Origin: Flavobacterium pectinovorum
GTDB lineage: Bacteria; Bacteroidota; Bacteroidia; Flavobacteriales; Flavobacteriaceae
NCBI RefSeq assembly: GCF_022802975.1
Contig: NZ_JAFEVZ010000004.1
Location: 62,001-126,000, forward strand
Direction of reading: 5' to 3'
Length of the DNA stretch: 64,000 bases
Shown here: piece by piece, positions 18,216-27,596 of the stretch
How the letters are laid out: each line of letters opens with the position of its first letter
How positions within the stretch are numbered: position 1 is the stretch's first letter
The notes under the pieces: generated by a model
The model's input: only the letters and a program-made list of their open reading frames with translations
Told to the model about the DNA's origin: nothing
The model's database searches: none
Position numbers and translations under genes: made by a program

Positions 18216-18284
18216 TAAGAGTCTGTTTAACAATAGCCTCATCGCTTTTTACGAAGCATTTTTTAATTTATCATTCACTATTTC

Positions 18285-18329
18285 CATTTTTCCTGATTTT
18301 TATTTTTTAAATAAAAATCAGGAAAAATG
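18285..18329. repeat. perfect 21-bp hairpin
   Basis: CATTTTTCCTGATTTTTATTT is exactly complementary to the following 21 bases around a 3-base TTT loop. It lies 150 bases upstream of the next gene. The stem is far longer than a usual terminator; it may be a terminator, a REP-like palindrome or a processed RNA. No gene is visible in 18216-18492. Confidence 0.7.
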
Positions 18330-18492
18330 TGGCTTCCCATCACATTCAATTTTAACAATACTTTACGCTTTAAAATTTATCCAGTAATCGATTACAAATT
18401 TTCCCAAAATCAATTGTTTTATTTAGTTATTTTTATAAATTTACCATTAAAAAAATTGTATCCATATTTTTAATATTAAATTTTTATAAATT

Positions 18493-19716
18493 ATGACAAA
18501 AAAATTACTCAAAAACAAATTAGCAATTGTACTCGTTTTGCTAGTATCAACAGCATTGGTACCGACTCAAATGATGGCACAGAAAAAAGTAGCCTATATA
18601 CAATTCAGCAAGACTATGGATGCTACAGCTTCACAAACAGGCAGCGCAACGGTTACCGGAAGCGATGCTATTACCAGAATGCTTACAGCCACCGGTTTTA
18701 CTGTTACCGTTTATTCGTGTGATGCTAATGGATTAGATCTTGCTACAAATGTAAATGTAGATGTAGAAATCGCTACGCTTGCACCCGATTTAATAATAAT
18801 GCAGGAAACCTGGGGGTCTACTGCTAATGCTATCAAACCAACTGGAATACTTGCATTCAGAAAACTTGGTGCATTAAACATTCCCCTTATTTATAACAAG
18901 TCATTTACATTCCAAAAGGGAGCTAACAGAACTATAACTTCTACTACAGGAACAGCGTCTGATGTTGTAAGTTCAAGTAGTTTGGCTGTTCAAGTAGTTC
19001 CTGGCAATGAGGCCAACCCAATCTTTAGTGGAATCACAGGCACCAGCATTCCTATTTTCTTTGCAGGCGCTACTGATCTTGGAGCTACCGTAGCTTCTGG
19101 AGCCCTGGCAACTGCTGCTGTTAAAGGCCTTTCTCTTGTTAATGATTTAGAAATCACTACCCCTACCCCTGGCACTGCAACTTTATTAGCCGGTACTAGC
19201 GGAACTATTGCTGCTGGTACTGCTATTTCGACTACTTCAAACACCAATTCATTATTAATAAATCGTTTTCCTGCCGGAACTCAACTGGGAACAGATGTAA
19301 ACGATAAGTTAGGCACAAAAGATATGATTACTTTTGCATGTAATTATGGAGCAATCGCTGCCGGAGATGGAAAAAATGTTACAAATGAATTTTTGACCCT
19401 TTGGAGAAATGCAGCTTATATTTTGACTGCACAAACAGTACCCACTACTTTATACACAAACCCCGCATTAGGCATTAATGATAATACATTAAAAGAAGCC
19501 AGTATTACTGTATCTCCAAATCCAACCAGCGGTTTAGTTACTGTTAATGGCGTTGCTGATGTAAAAACGATTACTGTTTTTAATGTTGCCGGAAAACTGA
19601 TCCTTTCTATAAGTAATACAAATTCAGTTAATTTATCTACTCAGGCAAAAGGAGTTTATTTTGTGAAAGTAGAAACCGCAAATGGTACAGCTACTAAAAA
19701 AGTGGTTGTAAAATAA
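18493..19716 (+). CDS. secreted protein with T9SS type A sorting domain
   Basis: 407 residues. Residues 1-30 are a long signal peptide ending MMAQ. Residues about 31-330 begin KKVAYIQFSKTMDATASQTG and contain LAPDLIIMQETWGST, followed by a region very rich in Ala, Thr and Gly; the alternation of strand and helix suggests a Rossmann-like or glutamine-amidotransferase-like fold but I cannot name it. Residues about 335-407 (ASITVSPNPTSGLVTVNG to GTATKKVVVK) are a T9SS sorting domain. Exported and surface-attached or released. Own terminator downstream. Confidence 0.85.
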   Translation: MTKKLLKNKLAIVLVLLVSTALVPTQMMAQKKVAYIQFSKTMDATASQTGSATVTGSDAITRMLTATGFTVTVYSCDANGLDLATNVNVDVEIATLAPDLIIMQETWGSTANAIKPTGILAFRKLGALNIPLIYNKSFTFQKGANRTITSTTGTASDVVSSSSLAVQVVPGNEANPIFSGITGTSIPIFFAGATDLGATVASGALATAAVKGLSLVNDLEITTPTPGTATLLAGTSGTIAAGTAISTTSNTNSLLINRFPAGTQLGTDVNDKLGTKDMITFACNYGAIAAGDGKNVTNEFLTLWRNAAYILTAQTVPTTLYTNPALGINDNTLKEASITVSPNPTSGLVTVNGVADVKTITVFNVAGKLILSISNTNSVNLSTQAKGVYFVKVETANGTATKKVVVK

Positions 19717-19736
19717 AACCGTTATTTTTATATCAA

Positions 19737-19770
19737 AAGAGGCTGTTTCATAAAAATGAAACAGCCTCTT
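19737..19770. terminator. intrinsic terminator
   Basis: AAGAGGCTGTTTCA and TGAAACAGCCTCTT form a 14-bp stem immediately after the T9SS protein gene. The plus-strand T run after it is short. Confidence 0.85.
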
Positions 19771-19938
19771 CGTATTTCTTGATATCACTGAGTTATAAAA
19801 CTATTTAAACCTTACTAAATTAGTGTCAATTCTCAAATTTTGAAAAAAAAATAAATCTTAAACAAACTCTTACCTTTTCTATTTACTATTTTTACCTTAT
19901 TAAACAATCAGATCAATTTCGTTTTTAAATTTTTATTT

Positions 19939-20595
19939 ATGTTCCCAAAAATAACTTTTGCTTTTGTGTTTCTTTTGCTTTTAAATTCATGTGCTGTTCA
20001 GCAAAAAAGCTTATCAGAAAATGACTGGTATGCATTTACAAAAACCAGTACCGAAAAACAAAAACCATCGAAAGTCTATGAGTTTTCAGACGGAGTAATC
20101 AGAATGTACGGAGAAACGAATGGCTACCTGATGTCTTTAAAAAGCTATAAAAATTTTGAACTTAGTTTAGCATACCGATGGAATATCGAAGAGCAGTTTA
20201 AAACAAAAAACAAAAAAAACAGCGGTGTTATGTACAACATCCCTGCTGATTATCCGGATAAGATCTGGCCAAAAGGAATTCAATTTCAAATAAAAGAAAA
20301 TACTACGGGCGATTTCATCTTTCTTGATCAGGTAACTGCAAAAGTAAACGGCAAGCTTATTGAAGCAGGTGCCAGCGTAACTTCTGCCAAATTTAGCGAA
20401 AATGAAAAACCTTATGGTGAATGGAATACTATTGTGATCAAATCTTTCAACGGAAAAATCACACAATATCTTAACGGAAAACTGGTTAACGAATGTGTGG
20501 AAGCTACTGCAACAGAGGGTAAAATTTCCTTAAATTATGAAGGGGCTCCTATTGATTTTAAAAACATCATCCTCAAAAACATTTCCAAAGAATAA
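19939..20595 (+). CDS. DUF1080 lipoprotein (3-keto-disaccharide hydrolase-like)
   Basis: 218 residues. Lipobox FLLLLNSC with Cys at 18. The domain carries the family landmarks: YAFTKTSTEK, DGVIRMYGETNGYLMSLKSYKNFELSLAYRW, KNSGVMYNIPAD, WPKGIQFQIKENTTGDF, and a final GEWNTIVIKSFNGKITQYLNGKLVNE. This is the DUF1080 concanavalin-like jelly roll, members of which bind or cleave (3-keto) glycosides. Located at the outer membrane or periplasm. It converges with the LuxR gene with only 2 bases between stops. Confidence 0.85.
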   Translation: MFPKITFAFVFLLLLNSCAVQQKSLSENDWYAFTKTSTEKQKPSKVYEFSDGVIRMYGETNGYLMSLKSYKNFELSLAYRWNIEEQFKTKNKKNSGVMYNIPADYPDKIWPKGIQFQIKENTTGDFIFLDQVTAKVNGKLIEAGASVTSAKFSENEKPYGEWNTIVIKSFNGKITQYLNGKLVNECVEATATEGKISLNYEGAPIDFKNIILKNISKE

Positions 20596-20597
20596 AA

Positions 20598-21368
20598 TTA
20601 TACCTCAACAAGTCCCATGACTAATGCTGTTTTTAAAGCTTCTGTTGTATTGGCTACCTGCATTTTCTGAATTATATTTTGTCTATGACGACGCACTGTA
20701 TAAACTGAAATACAGAGTTTTTCTGCAATTTTAACGCTGTTATTTCCTTCTGACAGAAGATTAAGAATTTCCAATTCTCGTTTTGAAAGCAGGGTTTCTG
20801 CATAAGGCTTGTATTTTTCAGAAGCGATTACTTCACCAGTCTGCATATTTACAATCCTGCCGTCAATACCGGATCTTGCCTGAAAATCGGTCGACGGTGC
20901 GTATAAACAAAGTGCCAGCCAGATACTGCCGTTGGGATTTTTTTTAAGATAGATTGTCCGATGACTGATATAACGCCCATTCACTACTTCTGAAGTTCGC
21001 AAACGGCTAAAAGTACTGTATTTTCGATATTCGTCGCCGGGCAGGTTTTTAAGATATTGGAAATACTGCAATTCTAAAGCATGACGTTCCGTAACATCTT
21101 CCTGATTTATTTTATTGAAAATGCAGTCTTCAAAAGCAGAATCAATAACCGAATCTACTGACGGAAGACCGAAAAACCCTCCAAAACTACCGGTGTAAAT
21201 ATAACTGCAATCAGCCTGAAAATCAGAAAGAACCGCCACACATTGCTCAATAGCTACATAGGCAGAAACAGATTTTTTATAATCTTCTATATCAAAAATT
21301 TCCTCCTCCAAGAACTTTTGCTGTAATAATGTAGAAGTTAACTGATCTTCGATAGATTCCTTTGACAT
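20598..21368 (-). CDS. LuxR-family transcriptional regulator with PAS-like sensor region
   Basis: 256 residues. The C-terminal about 60 residues are a LuxR/GerE helix-turn-helix: LSKRELEILNLLSEGNNSVKIAEKL, then VYTVRRHRQNIIQKMQV. The N-terminal about 185 residues form a PAS-like sensor (CAVLSDFQADCSYIYTGSFGGFFGLP, then ISHRTIYLKKNPNGSIWLALCLY) rather than a receiver domain: no phospho-Asp pattern is visible. This architecture is common in flavobacteria for stand-alone regulators. It lies between two lipoprotein genes and is divergent from the DUF1349 gene, its likely target. Confidence 0.85.
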   Translation of the reverse strand: MSKESIEDQLTSTLLQQKFLEEEIFDIEDYKKSVSAYVAIEQCVAVLSDFQADCSYIYTGSFGGFFGLPSVDSVIDSAFEDCIFNKINQEDVTERHALELQYFQYLKNLPGDEYRKYSTFSRLRTSEVVNGRYISHRTIYLKKNPNGSIWLALCLYAPSTDFQARSGIDGRIVNMQTGEVIASEKYKPYAETLLSKRELEILNLLSEGNNSVKIAEKLCISVYTVRRHRQNIIQKMQVANTTEALKTALVMGLVEV

Positions 21369-21400
21369 AACTGTTTTTATAAATTGGTTAATTTTACGTA

Positions 21401-21431
21401 TTGCCGATGTAGTAAAGCAAATGTAAATTTG
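21401..21431 (+). promoter_or_regulatory. Bacteroidota-type promoter
   Basis: TTG at 21401-21403, 20-base spacer, TAAATTTG at 21424-21431. Transcription should start about 7 bases later, giving a leader of some 33 bases before the ATG at 21472. Confidence 0.7.
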
Positions 21432-21471
21432 AAAAATTAAATTATGATTTTTATTTCTAACAAAAAATTTT

Positions 21472-22230
21472 ATGAAACCAAATCTTCTTACTTATTGCAC
21501 TTTTTTCGGGATTCTGCTTGTATCCTCCTGCGAAAAAAACGCTAAAAACAATACTGAATCTAAACCGGAAAACACTATTACAAAATCTACGGATTCTGCT
21601 TTTGTGCGCGGTACCGACTGCGACATTAAACTAACAAAAATTCATTTTACAAAATCAATTAATGGCGCAGATACACTCGCGAAAGTTGATATCAAAAACA
21701 ATATACTCTTTCATGTTGGTGAGAAAAAAGATTATTTTTCAGATCCAAACAACAAATTATCCAACAATACTGCACCAATTCTTTTATCTAAACTGGACAA
21801 TACCAAACCTTTTACACTTATCGCAAAAGTGAGTCCGGAATTCACAAAAACAGGATTATATAATGCGGGTGTTTTGTATTTGTATGTTCATGATAATTTT
21901 TATCAAAAATTTTGTTTTGAACAAGATGAACGCGGTAATCAGAGAATGGTAACCGTTCGTACAATTGGAACTTCTGACGATAACAACCATGACATCGTTA
22001 AGCAAAAAACTGTCTATATGAAAATTTCATCAGATACCCATACTGTTGCCAGTTACTATTCATTAGATAATAAAAACTGGCAATTGGTCCGACTATACAA
22101 AAACAATTATCCTGCATCAATTTGGACAGGAATCAGCACACAATGTCCGGTTGACAAAGGCACAACCAGTTATTTTGAAGAAATTTCCTTAGAACAAAAA
22201 AGCGTCAGCGATTTTCGTTTAGGAATTTAA
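21472..22230 (+). CDS. DUF1349 (concanavalin A-like) lipoprotein
   Basis: 252 residues. Lipobox GILLVSSC, Cys at residue 20. From about residue 75 the chain looks like the DUF1349 jelly-roll: LLSKLDNTKPFTLIAKVSPEFTKTGLYNAGVLYLYVHDNFYQKFCFEQDERG, then VYMKISSDTHTVASYYSLDNKNWQLVRLY, a pattern seen in extracellular carbohydrate-binding or lectin-like proteins. No catalytic residue evident. Its stop is followed by a terminator shared with the sensor kinase gene. Confidence 0.75.
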   Translation: MKPNLLTYCTFFGILLVSSCEKNAKNNTESKPENTITKSTDSAFVRGTDCDIKLTKIHFTKSINGADTLAKVDIKNNILFHVGEKKDYFSDPNNKLSNNTAPILLSKLDNTKPFTLIAKVSPEFTKTGLYNAGVLYLYVHDNFYQKFCFEQDERGNQRMVTVRTIGTSDDNNHDIVKQKTVYMKISSDTHTVASYYSLDNKNWQLVRLYKNNYPASIWTGISTQCPVDKGTTSYFEEISLEQKSVSDFRLGI

Positions 22231-22248
22231 TTTTCAAGTATTATTGTA

Positions 22249-22280
22249 AAAAACTCCAAAACTATTGCTTTGGAGTTTTT
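22249..22280. terminator. bidirectional intrinsic terminator
   Basis: AAAAACTCCAAA pairs with TTTGGAGTTTTT between the converging DUF1349 lipoprotein and histidine kinase genes. Confidence 0.88.
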
Positions 22281-22306
22281 AGTTTTAAACTTATGCTTAT
22301 TTTATT

Positions 22307-25300
22307 TCAGGCTTCATTTACAGGAATATAAATATCAAAAATGGCTCCTTTGTCCTGCTCACCGCTTGCTGTAATAAATCCGTTATGGTTTTCTACAATT
22401 TTTTTAACAATAGCCAGTCCTATCCCTGTACCTGTATATTCAAGTTTACCATGTAACCGCTGAAAAACTTCAAATATTTTTGCGCTATACTGCTGATCAA
22501 AACCAATACCATTATCTGAAATACTGATATGACAATAGTTACTGCTTTTGTTTGCTTTTTTATCGTTCAGCGTTGCCCCTTTGATTATTTCACTGTCAAT
22601 TTTTATTACCGGAGGCGTTCCCGGTTTAGAGAATTTCAGAGAATTGCTTATTAAATTGTAGAGCAGCTGCCTGAACTGAAAAGGGATAACATCTATTGGC
22701 CATGTTCTGTTTTTTTCGATAACTCCGCCGTGCTGCTCCAGTTCTTCTTTTAAATCTTCTTTTACTTCATCAATAATTTTTGACAGATCTGTTTTTTCAA
22801 ACACTCTTTCCTGAATATTGGTTCTGGAATAAGATAAGAGATCATTAATTAAAGTCTGCATTCGCTTAGCGGCATTCTGCATTCTTTGAAATTTGTCTTT
22901 TCCAACATCAGATAAATTATCAGATTCTTTTTCTATGATCTGGGTGGCAAAAGTTTGTATTTTTCGCAGAGGCTCTTGTAAATCATGACTTGAAATATAG
23001 GCAAACGACTGAAGTTCTTTATTCATTTGTTCCAGCTCGGCATTTTTTTGTTCGAGTTCCAGAGCATTTTGTTTCAGTTTGTCATCTGCTTCCTTTTTTT
23101 CTGTAAGATCGTGCGTCATTTTTGAAAAGCCAATAACCTCATTTTGCTTATTATGAACAGCCGTTATGACCACACTTGCCCAAAACAGGGTTCCGTTTTT
23201 TCGAACACGCCATCCTTGCTGTACTGCTTTTCCTTTTTCTCGGGCAATTTGCAGCAGCTTTTGAGGAAGATTGTTTTTCCGGTCTTCTTCTGTATAAAAA
23301 ACAGAAAAAGATTTTCCGACAATTTGCCCGGTTTTGTATCCTTTGATTTTTTCTGCCCCTATATTCCAATTCTCTACTATTCCTTCATGATTCAAATACA
23401 AAATAGCATAATCCTGTACTTCTTCTACCATTAAATGATAACGTTCTTCACTTTTTCTGAGAGATTCATTTATCAGGTTTAATTCTTTGGTACGGGCATT
23501 AACCTGTTGTTCTAATTCATGTGCAAAAGCTTTCTCAGCATGAATATCCGTAAATGCCCCTACCCATTTTATAATTTCATTCTTTTCATTTCGAATCGGC
23601 TCACCAATTACGGCATGCCACCTGTAAGTTCCTTCTTTACTTTTAACTCTGACATCTGCTCTGTATCCTTCTCCGGTTGCTAAAGAATGACCCCATATTT
23701 TTGCATTTTCCTCAAAATCATCGGGATGGATCATGGCTCTCCATTCGGCTTCTCCATCTGGCTGAATTCCTGTATATTCCAGCCATTTTCCTGATGCGAA
23801 TAATGCATTTCCTTTTTCATCTGTTTCCCAAATAAGCTGCGGAATACTTTCTGTCAAGGAGCGGAATCTTTTTTCGCTTTCTTCTATTGCCTGCTGATGA
23901 TTTTTTTCGACAGTGGTATCTCTTATTGTCCCGATTAATTTTTCAGGATTACCGTTTTCATCATAAAACACTTTCCCTTTTCCTTCCATCCAGTGAATGG
24001 ACTTGTCTTTCCAGATTAATCGTGCTTCATAATTTAAATTCCCTGAAAGCAGCGCTTCACCAAATGCTTTATTCCGGATGTGCAGATCATCAGGATGAAG
24101 ATGTGCGAGTAATTGCTCATGCGTTAAATCTACCAGCTCTTTATATCCTCCAATAATTTCAAGGTATCTTGCAGAATAACGCAGTTCTTTGGTTTTTACA
24201 TTTAATTCCCATGTTCCAAGTTCACTTGCTTCAACTATAATATTAAGTCTTTGTTCGTTTTGTTCAATTTTTTTTCGGGCATTAACTTTTTCACTAACTT
24301 CAGTCACGGTTACAATAATTCCTGAAATGGTTTCGTCTTCTTCTTTTAATGGGTAATAAAGAAAATCAAAATAGGAAGTCTGTAGTTTTCCAAAGCGATT
24401 TAATGGAATCGGGACTTCATATCCATGAAAAGGAATTCCAGTTGTTAAAACATCATTTAATAACGAACTTACACTTTCTTTAACTTCCGGCAAAGAGTCA
24501 AATAGCGACCTGCCAATAATACTGTTTTCTTCCCTGTCAACCAGTTTAAGATAGGCTTCATTAGCCATTTCAACCACATACTCCGATCCTCTTAATATAG
24601 TAATTCCAACCGGAGCCTGCTTAACAGTATTTCGGAAACGTTTATCAGCCTCTTCTATTTTTTTCTTAGCCAAGTTTAAATCCGTCAGGTCAGCAGCAGT
24701 GTTCATTACACCATATATATTTCCATTGACATCATATAAAGGCGTGAAGCTATAATTAAAATAAAAAGTTTCTAATTTACCCTGTATAACAAGATCTATC
24801 CGGGTGTTTTTACTATGAAAAGACTCTCCGGTTTCAAATACAGCACTGAGCTGTTCAAAAACCTGTTGATTTTCAAGTTCAGGCAAAATGTCCTTGTATA
24901 ATTTACCTATTACATCATTTCCTTTTCCCCAGACATCCATAATAGACTGATTAGCGAGTTCAATACGCATTTCTTTCCCCACATAAACACCAATAGGAAA
25001 AGGCGCATTCTCTACTAATTGCCTAATTTTTTGTTCACTTTCTTCTACTTTTGACCGGGCCAAAACCTGTGGAGTTACTTCAATTGCAATTGCCACAACA
25101 CCCGAAATTGTTCCATCAGTATCCTTTAGGGCTTCGTAGACAAAATTAACATAGGTGTTTTCTGTCTCGCCCTTTCGAACTAATCTTACCAGCTGTTCAT
25201 TTGCAACAAAATTTTTACCTGTCTGAAAAACATTATCTAATAAATCTTCTAAAGATTTTGACTGAGGTAATACTTTAAAAATGGGTTTATTTATTACTTT

Positions 25301-25930
25301 TTCGGCTTCTATTCCCCATAGCTCAATCATTTGTTTGTTTGCAATTTCTACAATATGATCCTTGCCTCTAAACACACACATAGCAACGGGAGCCTGCATG
25401 ATATTATTAATGAATCTGGCATTACTTTGTTTTAATGCTTCAGTTGCTTTTTTCTTTTCTGTAGTTTCAATTACGGTTACTAAAATACCTCCAACCTCTC
25501 CATTTTCATTTTTTATTGGACTGTAAGAGAAATCGAAATAACACTCTTCGTCAAATCCATTTCTGTTTAACACTACCATAAAATCAGGAAAACCAACTGC
25601 TTTTCCTTTCATAACATCAGCAAACATAGAACCTATGGTGCTCCAAATTTCTGAAAATGTTTCTTTCGAACTAATCCCTAAAGCATCCGGATGTTTTGAA
25701 GCTCCTAAAATAGGCCGAAAAGCATCATTATATAATTGGGTATAATCGTTTCCCCAGGCTATATACATCCCGAAAGGGTTATTAAGCATTACCGACACCA
25801 TTGTACGAAGACTTTGTGACCAGGTATCAGGATTACCAACAGCTGTTTTACTCCAGTCCTTAGAGCGTATTAACTCACCCATTTCTCCTCCATCGGCAAA
25901 AAAATAATATTCCTGATCAGTAAAGCTCAT
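22307..25930 (-). CDS. multi-PAS sensor histidine kinase
   Basis: 1207 residues from ATG 25930, 10 bases after the response-regulator stop (an earlier ATG at 26005 would overlap that gene). Seven PAS-type modules can be counted, opened by e.g. NNIMQAPVAMCVFRGKDHIV, LVENAPFPIGVYVGKEMRIE, TVKQAPVGITILRGSEYVVE, IVEASELGTWELNVKTKELR, LTESIPQLIWETDEKGNALF and MVEEVQDYAILYLNHEG. A HisKA domain follows with phospho-acceptor His at about 982 (SSHDLQEPLRK), then an ATPase domain (NLISNSLKFS, DNGIGFD, GTGIGLAIVKKIVENH). No membrane span, so it is cytoplasmic and senses through PAS ligands. It phosphorylates the adjacent receiver. Phytochrome-like relative without a chromophore GAF domain. Confidence 0.92.
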   Translation of the reverse strand: MSFTDQEYYFFADGGEMGELIRSKDWSKTAVGNPDTWSQSLRTMVSVMLNNPFGMYIAWGNDYTQLYNDAFRPILGASKHPDALGISSKETFSEIWSTIGSMFADVMKGKAVGFPDFMVVLNRNGFDEECYFDFSYSPIKNENGEVGGILVTVIETTEKKKATEALKQSNARFINNIMQAPVAMCVFRGKDHIVEIANKQMIELWGIEAEKVINKPIFKVLPQSKSLEDLLDNVFQTGKNFVANEQLVRLVRKGETENTYVNFVYEALKDTDGTISGVVAIAIEVTPQVLARSKVEESEQKIRQLVENAPFPIGVYVGKEMRIELANQSIMDVWGKGNDVIGKLYKDILPELENQQVFEQLSAVFETGESFHSKNTRIDLVIQGKLETFYFNYSFTPLYDVNGNIYGVMNTAADLTDLNLAKKKIEEADKRFRNTVKQAPVGITILRGSEYVVEMANEAYLKLVDREENSIIGRSLFDSLPEVKESVSSLLNDVLTTGIPFHGYEVPIPLNRFGKLQTSYFDFLYYPLKEEDETISGIIVTVTEVSEKVNARKKIEQNEQRLNIIVEASELGTWELNVKTKELRYSARYLEIIGGYKELVDLTHEQLLAHLHPDDLHIRNKAFGEALLSGNLNYEARLIWKDKSIHWMEGKGKVFYDENGNPEKLIGTIRDTTVEKNHQQAIEESEKRFRSLTESIPQLIWETDEKGNALFASGKWLEYTGIQPDGEAEWRAMIHPDDFEENAKIWGHSLATGEGYRADVRVKSKEGTYRWHAVIGEPIRNEKNEIIKWVGAFTDIHAEKAFAHELEQQVNARTKELNLINESLRKSEERYHLMVEEVQDYAILYLNHEGIVENWNIGAEKIKGYKTGQIVGKSFSVFYTEEDRKNNLPQKLLQIAREKGKAVQQGWRVRKNGTLFWASVVITAVHNKQNEVIGFSKMTHDLTEKKEADDKLKQNALELEQKNAELEQMNKELQSFAYISSHDLQEPLRKIQTFATQIIEKESDNLSDVGKDKFQRMQNAAKRMQTLINDLLSYSRTNIQERVFEKTDLSKIIDEVKEDLKEELEQHGGVIEKNRTWPIDVIPFQFRQLLYNLISNSLKFSKPGTPPVIKIDSEIIKGATLNDKKANKSSNYCHISISDNGIGFDQQYSAKIFEVFQRLHGKLEYTGTGIGLAIVKKIVENHNGFITASGEQDKGAIFDIYIPVNEA

Positions 25931-25940
25931 GAAAAAAAGA

Positions 25941-26396
25941 TTAGGGTTGAAGAATAAATTGCTCTCTGGCAGGCTGCTTAAAATTATTTTCGGATGCTTT
26001 AGCAAGCGCCTCTCCTATCACTTTCTTTAACTTAGAAAAATCACCTGGTTTTCGGATATAAAAAACAGCTCCTTTTTCGTACATCAAATTGACGATTTCA
26101 CTATCCTGTGAAGTTGAAAAAATAACTACCGAAAGTCCTTTCATCTCTTCAATTTCTTTTATTTCCGTAAGACATTCGTAACCATTTTTGCGGGGCATGT
26201 TTAAATCTAAAAAAAGGATATCGGGTAAACTCCCTGAAATATTAGCTTTTAAAAAACCCATAAGTTCAACACCATCATTAACAGTGACAAGCTTTACAGG
26301 CAGTGAGAGTTCATCGAGTGCTTCTTTAAAAAAAATACAATCATCGTCATCATCGTCAGCTAATAGAACACTATAAATCTGTTTATTCATTTGCAT
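25941..26396 (-). CDS. single-domain response regulator (Rcp-like)
   Basis: 151 residues, receiver domain only. The acidic pocket is ADDDDDD at about 13-19, the phosphorylated Asp is in DILFLDLNMPRKNGYE, the Thr/Ser is in VVIFSTSQD and the conserved Lys is in FYIRKPGDFSKL. It has no output domain, so it works as a phosphate carrier or protein-binding switch. Translated 10 bases ahead of the kinase gene, as in Rcp1/phytochrome-type pairs. The start could be the second Met, two codons later. Confidence 0.92.
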   Translation of the reverse strand: MQMNKQIYSVLLADDDDDDCIFFKEALDELSLPVKLVTVNDGVELMGFLKANISGSLPDILFLDLNMPRKNGYECLTEIKEIEEMKGLSVVIFSTSQDSEIVNLMYEKGAVFYIRKPGDFSKLKKVIGEALAKASENNFKQPAREQFILQP

Positions 26397-26724
26397 AAAA
26401 TAAGTTTAGTTAATTTTAAACTGGGTTAAAATCATTTCTGAATCGACAAATTGTATTTATTCTTAGCTTATTTTACTTTCTTTTCAGTAGATTTCGAATC
26501 AAAAAATATTTTATTCCTGCTAATATAAAACTAATTTCACTACCAGTACATATTACTATACTGATAAATTAATGTTTTTGAGTTTTTATATTTAATAATT
26601 ATCTATAAAGTTTGGCCTGTTATCAAAAGAATAATTTTAGAGAAAAAAAGGAAATTTCACTCTTTATCTAATGTATTACTATATAAGAAATTAATTTTTA
26701 TATTTGAATGATTAAATTAATAAA
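26397..26724. other. divergent intergenic region with one -7 box
   Basis: AT-rich, no gene. TATATTTG at 26699-26706 fits the Bacteroidota -7 box for the SDR gene, giving an mRNA start very near the ATG; I see no TTG at the usual distance upstream. Confidence 0.4.
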
Positions 26725-27513
26725 ATGAGCGAAAAAACTAAACCGTATGCCTTAATTACCGGCGCCAGCAAAGGCATTGGAAAATCGATTGCTTATGAAT
26801 TGGCTAAACTGGGTTATCCGTTATTGCTTGTTGCAAGAAGTGACGAGGAATTAAAAGCACTATCTGATGATCTTCAGATTAAATACGGTATCAATGCTCC
26901 TGTTTTTCCGATTGATCTTTCGACAAATGGTGCATCGCTAAAAGTAACCGATTGGATAAAAACGAATAACTATCCGGTTGGCTTATTAGTTAACAATGCC
27001 GGCTATGGGGTGTGGGGCGATTTTAGTCAGTCTTCTCTAACCGATCAGCTTGGCATGATGCAGCTTAACATGAATGTTGTGGTAGAACTTTCACATTTAT
27101 TAGTACCCATACTTTCACAACAAAAACAAGCCTACATTTTAAATATATCGAGTACTGCTGCTTACCAAGCTGTACCTACGCTGGCTGTTTATTCGGCTAC
27201 AAAGGCTTTTGTTTTATCGTTTACCCGTGCCTTGCGTTTCGAACTTGGCAAAACTTCCATTTCAGTAACCTGTTTTAGTCCGGGTCCGGTTGCTACCGGT
27301 TTTGCTTCGAGAGCTGGTTTAGATGCTCTTGGCAAAATGGCTGAAAAGTTCAATATGCAGCCTGATGAAGTTGCAAAAATGGCAGTAAAAGCCATGTTCA
27401 GTAAAAAATCAGAAGTGATTCCGGGTTTTACCAATATCATTTCGGTTTATGCCAACCGCATACTACCAAAGGCTTTTATCGAAAAAACGGCAGCCGGAAT
27501 TTATAAAATTTAA
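26725..27513 (+). CDS. short-chain dehydrogenase/reductase
   Basis: 262 residues, classical SDR length. TGASKGIGK (residues 12-20) is the NAD(P) Gly-rich motif, LVNNAGYGVWG the NNAG motif, LNISSTAAYQ supplies the catalytic Ser and YSATKAFVLSF the Tyr-x3-Lys. The C-terminal substrate loop contains CFSPGPVATGF, typical of the DltE/YqjQ-like subgroup that reduces ketones or oxidises lipophilic alcohols. It ends about 30 bases before the promoter of the poly-Cys leader and may be functionally linked to the lipid operon beyond it. Confidence 0.88.
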   Translation: MSEKTKPYALITGASKGIGKSIAYELAKLGYPLLLVARSDEELKALSDDLQIKYGINAPVFPIDLSTNGASLKVTDWIKTNNYPVGLLVNNAGYGVWGDFSQSSLTDQLGMMQLNMNVVVELSHLLVPILSQQKQAYILNISSTAAYQAVPTLAVYSATKAFVLSFTRALRFELGKTSISVTCFSPGPVATGFASRAGLDALGKMAEKFNMQPDEVAKMAVKAMFSKKSEVIPGFTNIISVYANRILPKAFIEKTAAGIYKI

Positions 27514-27544
27514 TTTTTTTTCAAAAAAATTAAAAAAATATTCT

Positions 27545-27572
27545 TTGCAACTGAAAAATTATATTACATTTG
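27545..27572 (+). promoter_or_regulatory. strong-consensus promoter of the poly-Cys leader operon
   Basis: TTG at 27545-27547, exactly 17 bases, TACATTTG at 27565-27572. This matches both boxes of the Bacteroidota housekeeping promoter. The transcript should begin near 27579, so the leader ORF starts about 18 bases in and the dioxygenase gene about 160 bases in. Confidence 0.78.
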
Positions 27573-27596
27573 CAATGTCTACTAATTCGATAGAAC

